Positions 13,332 through 21,881 are shown, counted from the stretch's first letter. The stretch is 44,335 nt of DNA from an uncultured Clostridia bacterium (GCA_934254725.1 CAKQLR010000013.1:1-44335); one strand, 5' to 3'. Made by a program: numbers and translations. The notes: a model not told the origin generated them from the sequence alone.

Positions 13332-16157
13332 ATGCTTTCACTAAAAGGAATAACAAAAATTTACGTTACGCTTGACGAAAACCTTACCGCTCTCGACAAC
13401 GTAAATCTCACTTTCGGTGCGAACGAATTCGTTTCGGTGTTAGGTCCTTCCGGCTGCGGAAAAACTACTTTGTTGAACATAATAGGCGGGCTGGATAAAT
13501 ATACTTCGGGAAGTATAGAAATAAACGGCGTTTCCACCGAATGGTTCACGGACAGAGATTGGGATTCCTATAGAAACCATTCCGTGGGCTTTATATTTCA
13601 GAATTACAATTTAATACCCCACCTTAACGTGCTCGACAACGTGGAGCTTGCGCTTACGCTTATAGGCGTGAAAAAGGAAGAGCGCAAGCAAAGGGCGCTT
13701 AAAGCTCTGGAAGAAGTAGGACTAAGAAATAAAGCTTTCAAAAAGCCCAACCAACTTTCGGGCGGGCAGATGCAAAGGGTTGCGATTGCCAGGGCGCTTA
13801 TAAATAACCCCGAAATCATTCTTGCGGACGAACCTACGGGCGCGCTCGACAGCGAAACAAGCATTCAAGTTATGGAAACTTTGAAGAAAATTTCTAAAAC
13901 CCGTCTTGTAATCATGGTTACGCACAATGCGGAGCTCGCCAAAGAATACAGCACGAGAATAATAAGACTTTTCGACGGCAGGGTTGTCGGCGATACCGCC
14001 CCCATTCAGATTAAAGACACGGGAACAAAGAGCGAAAAAGGCACGGCGAAAAAATCTTCGGATAACCCGTCGGAAAACACTGCAACGGATAAGAAGGAGG
14101 AAACCTTCGCGCTGCGCTATGCGGGCGGGGTTTTATCCGACAACCGCTCGCCTATCGACGGGGAAGAAATCATCGGCTGCAATAAATGTTTTATTCAGAA
14201 AATCGGCAACAAAAAATACGCCGTTCTCACAAGCGACAAAGGCAAGATAATCGCGCCGCTCACTGCGGATATAAAAAGGACGCTGAAAGGGCGTTTATAT
14301 GAGAAAAAGGCGCTTTCCGCTGCGGAAGCCAAGGATGTGGAAAGGCTGTTCGCGACAGAAAAACCCGAAGAAAAAACTTTGGAGAGCGCGGTAGAAAAAT
14401 ACAGGAAAAAGCCGTCCATGAGCTTCGGCGCGGCGATATCGCACAGTATTAAAAACCTGTTTACAAAGAAGTTCAGAACGGTGCTCACGGCTGTCGCGGG
14501 GAGTATCGGAATACTCGGCATAGGTCTGGTGCTTTCCATTTACAGCGGGCTTACCGGGTTCGTGGACAGGCAGGAAGCCTCGCTTGCAAGCTACCCGATT
14601 GAGATAAGGGAAGGTTCCGTTCAGGATACGGAGGCGGTTATAAACACCGTCATTTCGGCGCTCGACGGGCTTGACGGTAAGTACGAAAAGGACACCGTTT
14701 ACATTTATAAAGTAGTGCAACAGCTTATCCGTAACCAGACGAACGTAAACGTTTTCGACGCCGCCATGATAGACGACATCAAAAGCGTGGACAGCTCGCT
14801 GTACTACGACCTTTACGAAAACTATAACGTAGGCTTCAACGTAGTAAAAGACATACCCTCGGGCACTAAAATACTCGGCATAAGCACGCTTACAAATTAC
14901 TATTTCGCCATAAATACTCAGAGCTCGCTCGGTTGGGCGCAGCTTCCCTCAAAGGAGCTTGTCAACGAACAGTACGAGCTTATCGCCGGCTATTACCCCG
15001 AAACGGCTAACGATCTTCTTCTCGTCCTCGACTCAAAAAACCAGATAAGCGATTTGAATTTATTCTTCAACGGTCTCGATATGGAAAGCGTTACGCTCAA
15101 CTACAAGGACGACACCGAGGAAGGCGTTACCAAAAAAGTTGAGGATTTTATCGGTATAGAGTTCAGACTTGTGGAAAACGATTACTATTACGATTTATCC
15201 GCAGAAGAACCTGGTACGAGAAAACCCAGGACTACTACAAGCCCGAAAGGACCGCTTGCAAACCTTAACAAACTGATAGGCGAAGCCGCGGGCAGCGGTT
15301 ACAAACTGACGTTCTTCGAGGGGGGCGGCATAAACACGAATAACGATTACGATTATTCGAAAATGAACAACCAAAGCGACGTTCTGAGAATAAGCGGAGT
15401 AATAAAACTTAAAGAGGACGTCCCCGTGGGAATACTCGGTGCAAAAGCGATAGCCTACACCAAGGAACTTACTCAAAAGGTTATAGACCTCGCCGGCAAC
15501 TCCAGGCTTGTAAAAGATTACATCGACAGCGTTGACAACGTAGAAAAAGCAGACAAAGCTATATTGAGGAAATACGGCTATGCCGAACTGCCCTCGAGCA
15601 TTTCTATTTACTGCAGAGATTTTGAAAGTAAATCGCTTGTGAAAAACAAGCTTACTGAGCTTAGCAACCAAAGAAAAGCGGACGGAAAATCTCAGATTGC
15701 CTATTCCGACATGATGAGCGCTGTTCTTGGCATAGTGCAGCAGTTTATAAATATAATAACGATAGTATTGCTTTCGCTTACGGGCGTTTCGCTAGTGGTT
15801 TCCATGCTTATGATAGGCATAATTACTTACGTTTCCGTTCTTGAAAGGACAAGGGAAATAGGCGTGCTGCGCGCGCTCGGGGCAAGGAAGTCCGACGTAT
15901 CAGGTATTTTCAATGTGGAAACCATACTTGTAGGTTTTGCTTCGGGCGTTATCGGCGTAGTGCTTGCGCTTATCGGCACGATACCGCTCGGCAATATTCT
16001 CACCAGATACACGGGCGTTTCGGGGCTTGCAAGTCTGCCTTGGTATTTTGCTTTGGCGCTTATTGCGCTCAGCGTGCTTCTGAATTTCGTTGCGGGTCTT
16101 ATCCCCGCAAGCATAGCCAAAAAGAAAGACCCCGTAAAGGCTTTGCGTTCGGAATAA
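13332..16157 (+). CDS. MacB-like ABC transporter, fused ATPase and FtsX-type permease
   Basis: A 941-residue fusion. The ATPase is residues 1-225: Walker A GPSGCGKTT (38-46), signature LSGGQ (142-146) and Walker B IILADEPTG (162-170), a LolD/MacB/BceA-type domain. Residues 225-370 form an unusual cytoplasmic insert, rich in Lys/Ser/Thr then with a small folded stretch (CNKCFIQKIGNKKYAVL). A first helix at about 385-408 is followed by a large external domain of about 390 residues, then three helices near 805-930 that make an FtsX-like domain ending KKKDPVKALRSE. MacB proper is about 650 residues, so both the insert and external domain are enlarged. Such mechanotransmission-type transporters extrude peptides or lipoproteins or confer antimicrobial-peptide resistance. 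AGGAGG lies before the ATG. Confidence 0.88.
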   Translation: MLSLKGITKIYVTLDENLTALDNVNLTFGANEFVSVLGPSGCGKTTLLNIIGGLDKYTSGSIEINGVSTEWFTDRDWDSYRNHSVGFIFQNYNLIPHLNVLDNVELALTLIGVKKEERKQRALKALEEVGLRNKAFKKPNQLSGGQMQRVAIARALINNPEIILADEPTGALDSETSIQVMETLKKISKTRLVIMVTHNAELAKEYSTRIIRLFDGRVVGDTAPIQIKDTGTKSEKGTAKKSSDNPSENTATDKKEETFALRYAGGVLSDNRSPIDGEEIIGCNKCFIQKIGNKKYAVLTSDKGKIIAPLTADIKRTLKGRLYEKKALSAAEAKDVERLFATEKPEEKTLESAVEKYRKKPSMSFGAAISHSIKNLFTKKFRTVLTAVAGSIGILGIGLVLSIYSGLTGFVDRQEASLASYPIEIREGSVQDTEAVINTVISALDGLDGKYEKDTVYIYKVVQQLIRNQTNVNVFDAAMIDDIKSVDSSLYYDLYENYNVGFNVVKDIPSGTKILGISTLTNYYFAINTQSSLGWAQLPSKELVNEQYELIAGYYPETANDLLLVLDSKNQISDLNLFFNGLDMESVTLNYKDDTEEGVTKKVEDFIGIEFRLVENDYYYDLSAEEPGTRKPRTTTSPKGPLANLNKLIGEAAGSGYKLTFFEGGGINTNNDYDYSKMNNQSDVLRISGVIKLKEDVPVGILGAKAIAYTKELTQKVIDLAGNSRLVKDYIDSVDNVEKADKAILRKYGYAELPSSISIYCRDFESKSLVKNKLTELSNQRKADGKSQIAYSDMMSAVLGIVQQFINIITIVLLSLTGVSLVVSMLMIGIITYVSVLERTREIGVLRALGARKSDVSGIFNVETILVGFASGVIGVVLALIGTIPLGNILTRYTGVSGLASLPWYFALALIALSVLLNFVAGLIPASIAKKKDPVKALRSE

Positions 16158-16295
16158 TTTATTGTAAAAAGACGATTTTTCTATAATTCGGAATGAAGAA
16201 TGAAAAACCTCTGACAGGGGCGGCGGATAAAAGGTTTATAAAATAAAAGACGAGTATAGTTTTATACAAGTTCTCCGATTTTTTTGCTTTTTATA

Positions 16296-16324
16296 TTGAC
16301 AACAAAAACTATTTCTTATATAAT
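16296..16324 (+). promoter_or_regulatory. Consensus promoter of the GH78 gene
   Basis: TTGACA (16296-16301), 17-base spacer, TATAAT (16319-16324). It leaves a leader of about 170 bases before the ATG at 16500. The bases 16158-16295 hold nothing else I can name. Confidence 0.8.
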
Positions 16325-16330
16325 ACAAGA

Positions 16331-16499
16331 AGTTGTAAGCTTGCTTTAAAAACAATGCCGTTTATGCTTGTTTGTAAGGGATTACGACTTCGCCGTATTT
16401 TCAATACGGAAGCGTAAAATTCCGGTCTCGGTTCGGAAAAATTGCTTCCGTCGGAAATAACGTCGAAAAAAAGTACTTTAAATCCGGAGATTTAACTAT
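16331..16499 (+). promoter_or_regulatory. Long structured 5' leader of the GH78 gene
   Basis: The leader contains a hairpin, CCGTATT (16393-16399) with AATACGG (16403-16409) around a TTC loop, extendable by CTT/AAG. A T-rich or A-rich end typical of a transcription attenuator is absent. No known riboswitch class is recognised. Confidence 0.35.
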
Positions 16500-18665
16500 A
16501 TGAAAGGTATTTGGGCTAAAGGTAAAAGCAACGAAATGAATTTTTCCGTTGCTTTTTTGCTTACTCTGAATTCACAGGAACAATTCGATATAAAAATATC
16601 GGCTTCTTCGTTTTACAAGCTTATCGTAGACGGTAAAATGATTGCATTCGGTCCGCAAAGGGCTGCGCACGGATATTTCAGGGCGCAGAATTATTCCGCA
16701 AAAGGCAAAACTATCGTTGCGGAAGTTTCCAGCCTGGGCGTAAAATCCTTCTGCTGGATTAAACAAACGCCATTTTTCACCTGCGAAATTAAGACTGCGG
16801 ACGGCAAAACGTACACGCAGGACGATTTCTCCTGCTATCTTTTGAGCGACAGGCTGCAAAAGGTTCAAAGGTACAGCTACCAAAGGGGATTTGCCGAAAA
16901 CTATGTTCTGGACGAGGACAGGCATTCATTATACGAGGGCAAGCCCCGTTTCGAGAAATTGCAGACGGAAGAAGCGCCTCTTCCCATAGAGCAGGAAAGC
17001 TTTGTTGATAACGCAAAACTTTTGCCGCACAGCGTTAAAACGATTGTGGAAAGGGGCAGCGTTAAGCTTGACGAAAACGCCAAGGTGTGGAGAGACAGGG
17101 CTCACTACAGTGTGGGCAAGGAACTCGGCGGTTTTAAAATAGACGAGTGGGAGAATTCCGCCACCGACGAGGCTTCGAAATTCGTTTATCTGCCGAACAG
17201 CGACGACGGCGAATACGAGTACGTAACATTTGACTTCGGCAGGGCGATAACGGGCTTTTCGGATCTGAAAATAGAAAGCCACGCGGGCGGAGTTGTCTAT
17301 TATATATTTGACGAACTTTTGTGGAAAGAACTCGGCAGAGGGGAAAACTATGTGGATTTCGGAAGAAACACCTGTTCTTCCGCTCACAAGTGGACGCTTA
17401 AAAAGGGCGGCGTTTACAATGTGGAAACAAGCGAGCCGTACACCGTAAGATACGCCACCGTGGTGTTTACAAAAGGTATTAAAATTCAGACGGGAATAAC
17501 CGATTTCGAAAACCCGAACACGGGCAGATTTGCTTTTGAAAGCAGCGACGCAGAGCTTAATTTAATTATGGAATCCGCAAGGAACACGCTCAGTCAGAAC
17601 GCGGTTGACGTGCTCACCGATTGTCCGAGCAGGGAGCGTTCGGGGTGGCTTTCGGACAGCTGGTTTTCTTCGGTTGCGGAAAGGCTGTTTACAGGCGAAA
17701 ACACGGTGGAAAAGACCTTTTTGCAAAACTACATATACGCAAAGGGGGAGATGCTTCCCGCAGGAATACTTCCTATGAACTACCCCGCGGACGATTACGA
17801 AGGCTGGTTCATTCCCAACTGGGACTTGTGGTACGTTCTGGAATTGTATAAATACTATAAAAACTACGGGAAAGACGAGATTGTCGAAAATTCGCTCGAT
17901 AACGTGAGGGGGGTTTTAGAGTATTTCAAAAAGAAAGAAAACGAGCATTCTTTGCTTGAAAATCTTGAAAGCTGGATATTTGTTGAATGGAGCTCGGCAA
18001 ACGACGCTTCGCACGTAAGCGGTGTTAATATTCCTTCGAACATAACCTACACCAAGGTTTTGGACTGCGCGGCGGAGCTTCTCGGCGACAGCGATTTGAA
18101 GCTTAAAGCCGAAAGGATAAGAAAGTATATAAAGCAAAACGCTTTTTCGGGATTGTTCCTTGTTGATAACCTTGTTCGCGACGTGGATAACAAGCTTGTT
18201 AAAACGGAGAATTTTACAGAAGTATGTCAATATTACGCCTTTTGGTTTGACGTTTTGGGCATAGACGAATATAAGGATTTATTCGACGAGCTTATAAACA
18301 ACCTCGGTACCAACAGAAAAGAGGGCTACAAGCCGGAAATAGGCAAAGCAAACGTGCTTTACGGGCTTTATATGCGTATAGATTTGCTTATGAGAACGGG
18401 CGACAGAAAGGGCGTTTTGACCGAATGCCGCAGATTGTTCGGCAAAATGGCCGAAAGAACGGGTACCCTTTGGGAAAACAACGATATTTCCGCAAGTTGC
18501 AATCACGGGTTTGCATCCTATGCTTGCAAGTGGCTTATTTACGCTTTGACCGGCTATGATATTATGCGGGAAAAGTTTTTGAGTAAGGGTGGTATAGGCA
18601 TTAAATGCTGCGTAAAAATCCCTAAAAATTCGGGCAAAGAGTATTTTGAAATAAACGCAGATTAG
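16500..18665 (+). CDS. GH78-family alpha-L-rhamnosidase-like glycoside hydrolase
   Basis: A 721-residue enzyme. N-terminal beta-sandwich domains occupy about residues 1-330 (RAAHGYFRAQNY is typical of the lectin-like part). The (alpha/alpha)6 catalytic barrel follows, with the GH78 signature TDCPSRERSGWLSD near residue 373 where the family binds rhamnose and holds its general acid region. Near the C-terminus, ERTGTLWENNDISASCNHGF carries the conserved His and Glu. It lacks a signal peptide, so it would cleave rhamnosides after uptake inside the cell. It stands alone; no rhamnose catabolism genes (rhaA, rhaB, rhaD) or transporter are in the window. Substrates beyond rhamnose cannot be excluded for this divergent member. 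GGAG lies about 11 bases before the start. Confidence 0.82.
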   Translation: MKGIWAKGKSNEMNFSVAFLLTLNSQEQFDIKISASSFYKLIVDGKMIAFGPQRAAHGYFRAQNYSAKGKTIVAEVSSLGVKSFCWIKQTPFFTCEIKTADGKTYTQDDFSCYLLSDRLQKVQRYSYQRGFAENYVLDEDRHSLYEGKPRFEKLQTEEAPLPIEQESFVDNAKLLPHSVKTIVERGSVKLDENAKVWRDRAHYSVGKELGGFKIDEWENSATDEASKFVYLPNSDDGEYEYVTFDFGRAITGFSDLKIESHAGGVVYYIFDELLWKELGRGENYVDFGRNTCSSAHKWTLKKGGVYNVETSEPYTVRYATVVFTKGIKIQTGITDFENPNTGRFAFESSDAELNLIMESARNTLSQNAVDVLTDCPSRERSGWLSDSWFSSVAERLFTGENTVEKTFLQNYIYAKGEMLPAGILPMNYPADDYEGWFIPNWDLWYVLELYKYYKNYGKDEIVENSLDNVRGVLEYFKKKENEHSLLENLESWIFVEWSSANDASHVSGVNIPSNITYTKVLDCAAELLGDSDLKLKAERIRKYIKQNAFSGLFLVDNLVRDVDNKLVKTENFTEVCQYYAFWFDVLGIDEYKDLFDELINNLGTNRKEGYKPEIGKANVLYGLYMRIDLLMRTGDRKGVLTECRRLFGKMAERTGTLWENNDISASCNHGFASYACKWLIYALTGYDIMREKFLSKGGIGIKCCVKIPKNSGKEYFEINAD

Positions 18666-18678
18666 TTTGTTGTTTGTT

Positions 18679-18712
18679 GCGGGCAGGGTTGTCGTAAAGC
18701 AACCCTGCCCGC
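18679..18712. terminator. Strong bidirectional hairpin between convergent genes
   Basis: GCGGGCAGGGTTG (18679-18691) pairs perfectly with CAACCCTGCCCGC (18700-18712): a 13-bp GC-rich stem with an 8-base loop. It separates the GH78 gene from the minus-strand cassette. Confidence 0.75.
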
Positions 18713-18745
18713 AGTGTTTACTTACGGCGGAGCGAAAAAATATTA

Positions 18746-19132
18746 TTAAAAATCGCCGAGGAAAATCGAAATCGAAAGTATGTTTTTGTTTTCGGAAATG
18801 ACCACTCTGTTAACCTTAGCCGTAAGTTTTTTGCCTGCATCCATAAGCCTTGCAAGTATCTCATTGTTAAATTCGTTTACTTCTCCGAGGTATTTACCCG
18901 ATAATGTCAGAACGCTTATGGAAAATTCGTCGTAACGTTTCTTTTTTCTTTGCAGAGTAACTTCATCGCCTTCTTTAAGAGTGACGAGTGCCGGCGGCGG
19001 ATTAAACGCCAGTCCGTAAACGAAAACGTTTGAGAGGAATATTTCGTTCTGTAAAGGTTTGGTAAGATTTTCTAATCCGCTTTGCTCTATTTTTTTTATT
19101 AAATCTGTCGTTTTAATTGTTAATTCGTTCAT
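18746..19132 (-). CDS. HIRAN-domain protein
   Basis: A 128-residue protein made of a helical N-terminal segment (1-45) and a HIRAN-like domain (about 48-120). The domain is seen in GDEVTLQR (55-62), RYDEFSISV (66-74), GKYLGEV (79-85) and a helix NNEILARLMDAG (89-100), in the usual order of this fold. HIRAN domains bind single-stranded DNA 3' ends in eukaryotic HLTF; in bacteria they occur alone or with nucleases and their role is open. The start has AAGGAG 9 bases upstream. It is the last gene of a three-gene cassette with the J-domain and Sel1 proteins. No catalytic domain is present, so it may act as a recognition or adaptor part. Confidence 0.72.
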   Translation of the reverse strand: MNELTIKTTDLIKKIEQSGLENLTKPLQNEIFLSNVFVYGLAFNPPPALVTLKEGDEVTLQRKKKRYDEFSISVLTLSGKYLGEVNEFNNEILARLMDAGKKLTAKVNRVVISENKNILSISIFLGDF

Positions 19133-19190
19133 AGTTATATAACTCCTTTTTTAATCGTTAGAGATGAATAATTGGATCCCCATGTTTGTT

Positions 19191-19955
19191 TCAACTTAAA
19201 AGTTCCTTTATATCGAATTGCTCGATTACCTCGTTAAGCCGAGTTATCGCTTCTTTCCTTTCGGCTATTTTTTCGGCAAACTCGGCTTTCTTTTTGTCAG
19301 ACGCCTCGCTGTTGAAAAGGAACTCCGAATAGGTATACGGTTCGGTGGTTTTAATGGTTTCGATTTCGTTCATAATTTCGTCTATCTTTTGTTCCACATC
19401 CTCAAAAGTCGCTTTATCAAAAGGGATTTTTTTATTAAGAAGCTTTTTTACGGCAATTTCCGTTTCGGTGATCGATTTGTAATCGTTGTTTATGTAGGCT
19501 TGTTTTGCTTTCTCCCAAAGCTCTCGTATTTCTTCGTTTGCGAAAGCTTCCGGGTAGATGTCGGGGTGAATGGTCATGGCTATTTCCTTGTAAGCCTTGC
19601 GAATGTTAAGGGATTCGTATCTCGGTATCGTGGTATAGGTATAGCTTTTTATTTCGAGTATTTCGTTCAGTTCGTCGTAGTAATCTTCCATAACGCTTTC
19701 GAGATATTCGTCAAGCTTTGACCTGTATATTTTGCGATTATAATTTTTCTGTTTCTGGCAGTATGTAATGCCCCTTTTAAGCTTTATAATTTCTATGGTG
19801 AGCTTAAAATCTTCTTCGATTAAATCCCCGAACTCCTGCACGTATCGGATGAACATCGCGTCTGCTTTTTTTCGTGCCTTATCTCTTATTAGAATTAAAT
19901 CCGCATAAGTTTCCATAAGGGAAGCCTGTATGAGTTTATCTTTTTCTGAGTCCAT
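19191..19955 (-). CDS. J-domain (DnaJ-like) protein with flanking coiled coils
   Basis: A 254-residue, highly charged helical protein. Residues about 115-165 look like a J domain: LNIRKAYKEIAMTIHPDIYP with the HPD motif at 130-132, then a helix WEKAKQAYINNDYKSI like helix III-IV. The HPD motif recruits and stimulates Hsp70 (DnaK). The flanks (1-100 and 170-254) are predicted coiled coils rich in Glu, Lys and Ile. No zinc-finger or C-terminal substrate domain of classical DnaJ is present. The gene overlaps the upstream Sel1-repeat gene by 20 bases and has an AGGT site, so translation is coupled. It probably recruits a chaperone to a partner encoded in the same cassette (inference). Confidence 0.7.
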   Translation of the reverse strand: MDSEKDKLIQASLMETYADLILIRDKARKKADAMFIRYVQEFGDLIEEDFKLTIEIIKLKRGITYCQKQKNYNRKIYRSKLDEYLESVMEDYYDELNEILEIKSYTYTTIPRYESLNIRKAYKEIAMTIHPDIYPEAFANEEIRELWEKAKQAYINNDYKSITETEIAVKKLLNKKIPFDKATFEDVEQKIDEIMNEIETIKTTEPYTYSEFLFNSEASDKKKAEFAEKIAERKEAITRLNEVIEQFDIKELLS

Positions 19956-21306
19956 CTGTATTTACCTCAATATAAACTATTTCGTCGTTGCACTTTATGA
20001 ATCTTTTTCCTTTCAATATGGCGCTATAAAAGAAATGATGCAACCCCATATATTTTTCTTTTTGAAATTCCACGATCAAAATTCCGTCTTTATAGTGTGT
20101 TTTAAGCGGATAGGTTATGTTTTTGCCGCGGAGCAATATATATGTGTGACTTTTTAAGACGTAAAACAAATCGAAAATATCTATGTCCATTTTATCGAAT
20201 TCCGTAAGTGAATATTTCTGTTCTTTTATTTTTCTGATAAGTTCGATTTGGCTGTAATCTCTGACATGATCGATATTAAAAAGCATTATTTTCTCGGCTT
20301 CCAGAACGAGTTCGAGGCTGTTTTTAAGATTGCCTTTTTTCTGTTCGATGTAAGAAGCTTCAAGTACGACCTGCGGAATTTTGTAAAGAAAAACGTGACC
20401 GAATTCGGTGTTTACAAAGTTGTATAAATCCATTATGATTTTTTCGTAAGTAGCGTGGTTTTCTTTTACGAAAAGCCCCTTTTTATACATCATTGCAAGC
20501 ATATACGCGGATATTACGTTCCCTCGTTTTGCCGAAAGCAAATAAAGCTTATACGCTTTTTTGTAGTCCGGCTTGCCGAGGTACCCGTAAAACGCTATAT
20601 CTGCCACGTGCCTTTGAAGGTAGGGACTGCATTTATGTTGTTTGTATAACTCTATTATCTTTTCGTATTTATCGTACTCGATGTAATCGTCGCATAAATA
20701 AGGCGGCTCATAACTATACTCAAAGGATAAAACCCTATTCGCCGAATAGAATAAAAAGTCAGCTCCGTAGCAATCGAGTCTTTCCTGCCAATAGTCCGAA
20801 CTGACTTTACGAGCGTCGGCATGCAGTTTGTCGAGCTTCTTTTGCTTTTCGGAAGGGGCATACGGAAACAGAGGGTTTTTTTTCACTTCTGAGCCATCGT
20901 AAAGACACTCGGCGGTTATATCTTTCCATGATGAGAAATCCGGAAGCTGTTTTTTGTAGAAAATCACGAAGAGTATATCGATAAGCTCGTTTTCCGAAAA
21001 ATAGTGACCGAACATTATTTCTCTGTAGTATCCCTTTTTGCCCATAGCCGACGGGGAAGTGTTGGGAATCTTAACTTCTACCCAAAAGCGGTCCAAAGTC
21101 TTTTCGTTAACCCCTTTTATAAATTGCAGAAAATAAAGTCCGTACTCGTCTTGTTGAAAATCGAGAATAATGAAATCGTAAAGAAAATTCCCGAGGGAGT
21201 GAATTTTGTTTTTTAAAGAATTAAATTTTTCATCCGTAAACGGGTTGCTTTCGTCAAATTTTATTACAGTCCCGTTTCCGGTGATGATCTCTCCGTCAAA
21301 GCGCAT
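19936..21306 (-). CDS. Sel1-repeat protein of unknown function
   Basis: A 456-residue protein with no signal peptide. The N-terminal half (1-150) is a mixed alpha/beta region I do not recognise (FILDFQQDEYGLYFLQF, FWVEVKIP). Residues about 213-290 contain at least one Sel1/TPR-like unit (DYKKAYKLYLLSAKRGNVISAYMLAMMY), with adjacent helices likely forming more degenerate repeats up to about 350. The C-terminus is a beta-rich domain (ILIVEFQKEKYMG, EIVYIEVN). Sel1 repeats mediate protein-protein contacts. AAGGAGGT is an excellent ribosome binding site. It is first in the three-gene cassette ending in the HIRAN gene and lies downstream of an AT-rich palindromic region that could be an operator. 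Confidence 0.6.
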   Translation of the reverse strand: MRFDGEIITGNGTVIKFDESNPFTDEKFNSLKNKIHSLGNFLYDFIILDFQQDEYGLYFLQFIKGVNEKTLDRFWVEVKIPNTSPSAMGKKGYYREIMFGHYFSENELIDILFVIFYKKQLPDFSSWKDITAECLYDGSEVKKNPLFPYAPSEKQKKLDKLHADARKVSSDYWQERLDCYGADFLFYSANRVLSFEYSYEPPYLCDDYIEYDKYEKIIELYKQHKCSPYLQRHVADIAFYGYLGKPDYKKAYKLYLLSAKRGNVISAYMLAMMYKKGLFVKENHATYEKIIMDLYNFVNTEFGHVFLYKIPQVVLEASYIEQKKGNLKNSLELVLEAEKIMLFNIDHVRDYSQIELIRKIKEQKYSLTEFDKMDIDIFDLFYVLKSHTYILLRGKNITYPLKTHYKDGILIVEFQKEKYMGLHHFFYSAILKGKRFIKCNDEIVYIEVNTDGLRKR

Positions 21307-21344
21307 TGCTCGTACCTCCTTTGTAAATACATATTAACATATAA

Positions 21345-21360
21345 TATATGACAACATATA
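21345..21360. promoter_or_regulatory. AT-rich palindrome upstream of the Sel1/J/HIRAN cassette
   Basis: TATATG-ACAA-CATATA is a perfect inverted repeat 39 bases before the cassette start, in a very AT-rich region. It overlaps the place expected for the promoter and may be a repressor site. Confidence 0.4.
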
Positions 21361-21580
21361 TCATATATAAAAAGTTTTTTATAATTTTATTTTTTCACTT
21401 ACGAAAGGCAACAATGGGAAATAGGGGCGAATATTGCTTTTTTGGAGTGATTTTATGTTAAAATTTTTCATATACAATAGGTTTTCGACATTAAAACTGT
21501 TTTAAAAACAAGAAAATGGTAAAAATTAACACATAATTACAAAAAAAATAAAAAAATTTAAAAAAAGTTTGTAAAAACGC

Positions 21581-21609
21581 TTTACAAAAAAATTTATTTG
21601 TGGTAAAGT
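21581..21609 (+). promoter_or_regulatory. Promoter candidate of a small RNA
   Basis: TTTACA (21581-21586), 17-base spacer ending TGG, then TAAAGT (21604-21609), an extended -10 arrangement. No credible coding region follows for over 300 bases. Confidence 0.4.
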
Positions 21610-21615
21610 ATAGTT

Positions 21616-21735
21616 GTTCTTAAGGAACGAACAAACAATTCTTCCTTGAGAGTTCAAAAAGCTCATCATTTTCCCCCTTATCATATATTTTCCAAGGAAG
21701 CCGTTGACAGGATATGTCATCGGCTTCTTTGGTTG
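21616..21735 (+). ncRNA. Candidate small non-coding RNA
   Basis: A predicted transcript of about 120 bases begins after the promoter at 21581-21609. It has a 5' hairpin (GTTC-TTAAG-GAAC) and ends in a long hairpin: 18 bases at 21692-21709 pair with 21715-21732 around a 5-base loop, with one G-T wobble and one mismatch. The downstream tract is only moderately T-rich. The sequence matches no RNA family I recognise (not SRP, 6S or tmRNA). The rest of the 640-base gap between 21307 and 21946 is AT-rich, with the ferredoxin promoter at its right end. Confidence 0.35.
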
Positions 21736-21773
21736 TATTGGATTTGTCGTTCGCGATGGGTAAAGAGAGGGAC

Positions 21774-21797
21774 TTTCGGGGGAATTCTTACCGAAAA
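21774..21797. repeat. Short repeat, copy 1 (TTTCGGGGGAATTCT...CCGAAAA)
   Basis: TTTCGGGGGAATTCT followed by CCGAAAA, forming a small TTTCGG/CCGAAA hairpin with GAATTC in the loop. A second copy lies at 39992-40019. Both are intergenic. Confidence 0.4.
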
Positions 21798-21852
21798 TAA
21801 AAATTATTGCCCTGTTTAATAAACTTTTCTTAAAAGAAAATTTAAAAAACGC

Positions 21853-21881
21853 TATACAAAACCGAAAAGTTGTGATATAAT
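21853..21881 (+). promoter_or_regulatory. Extended -10 promoter of the ferredoxin gene
   Basis: TATACA (21853-21858), 17-base spacer, TGA-TATAAT (21873-21881). Confidence 0.6.

Noticed and set aside
16331..16499. Riboswitch or T-box in the GH78 leader
   Set aside because: No conserved core of a known class is recognised, and no specifier or antiterminator pattern is seen. It is kept only as a possible structured leader.
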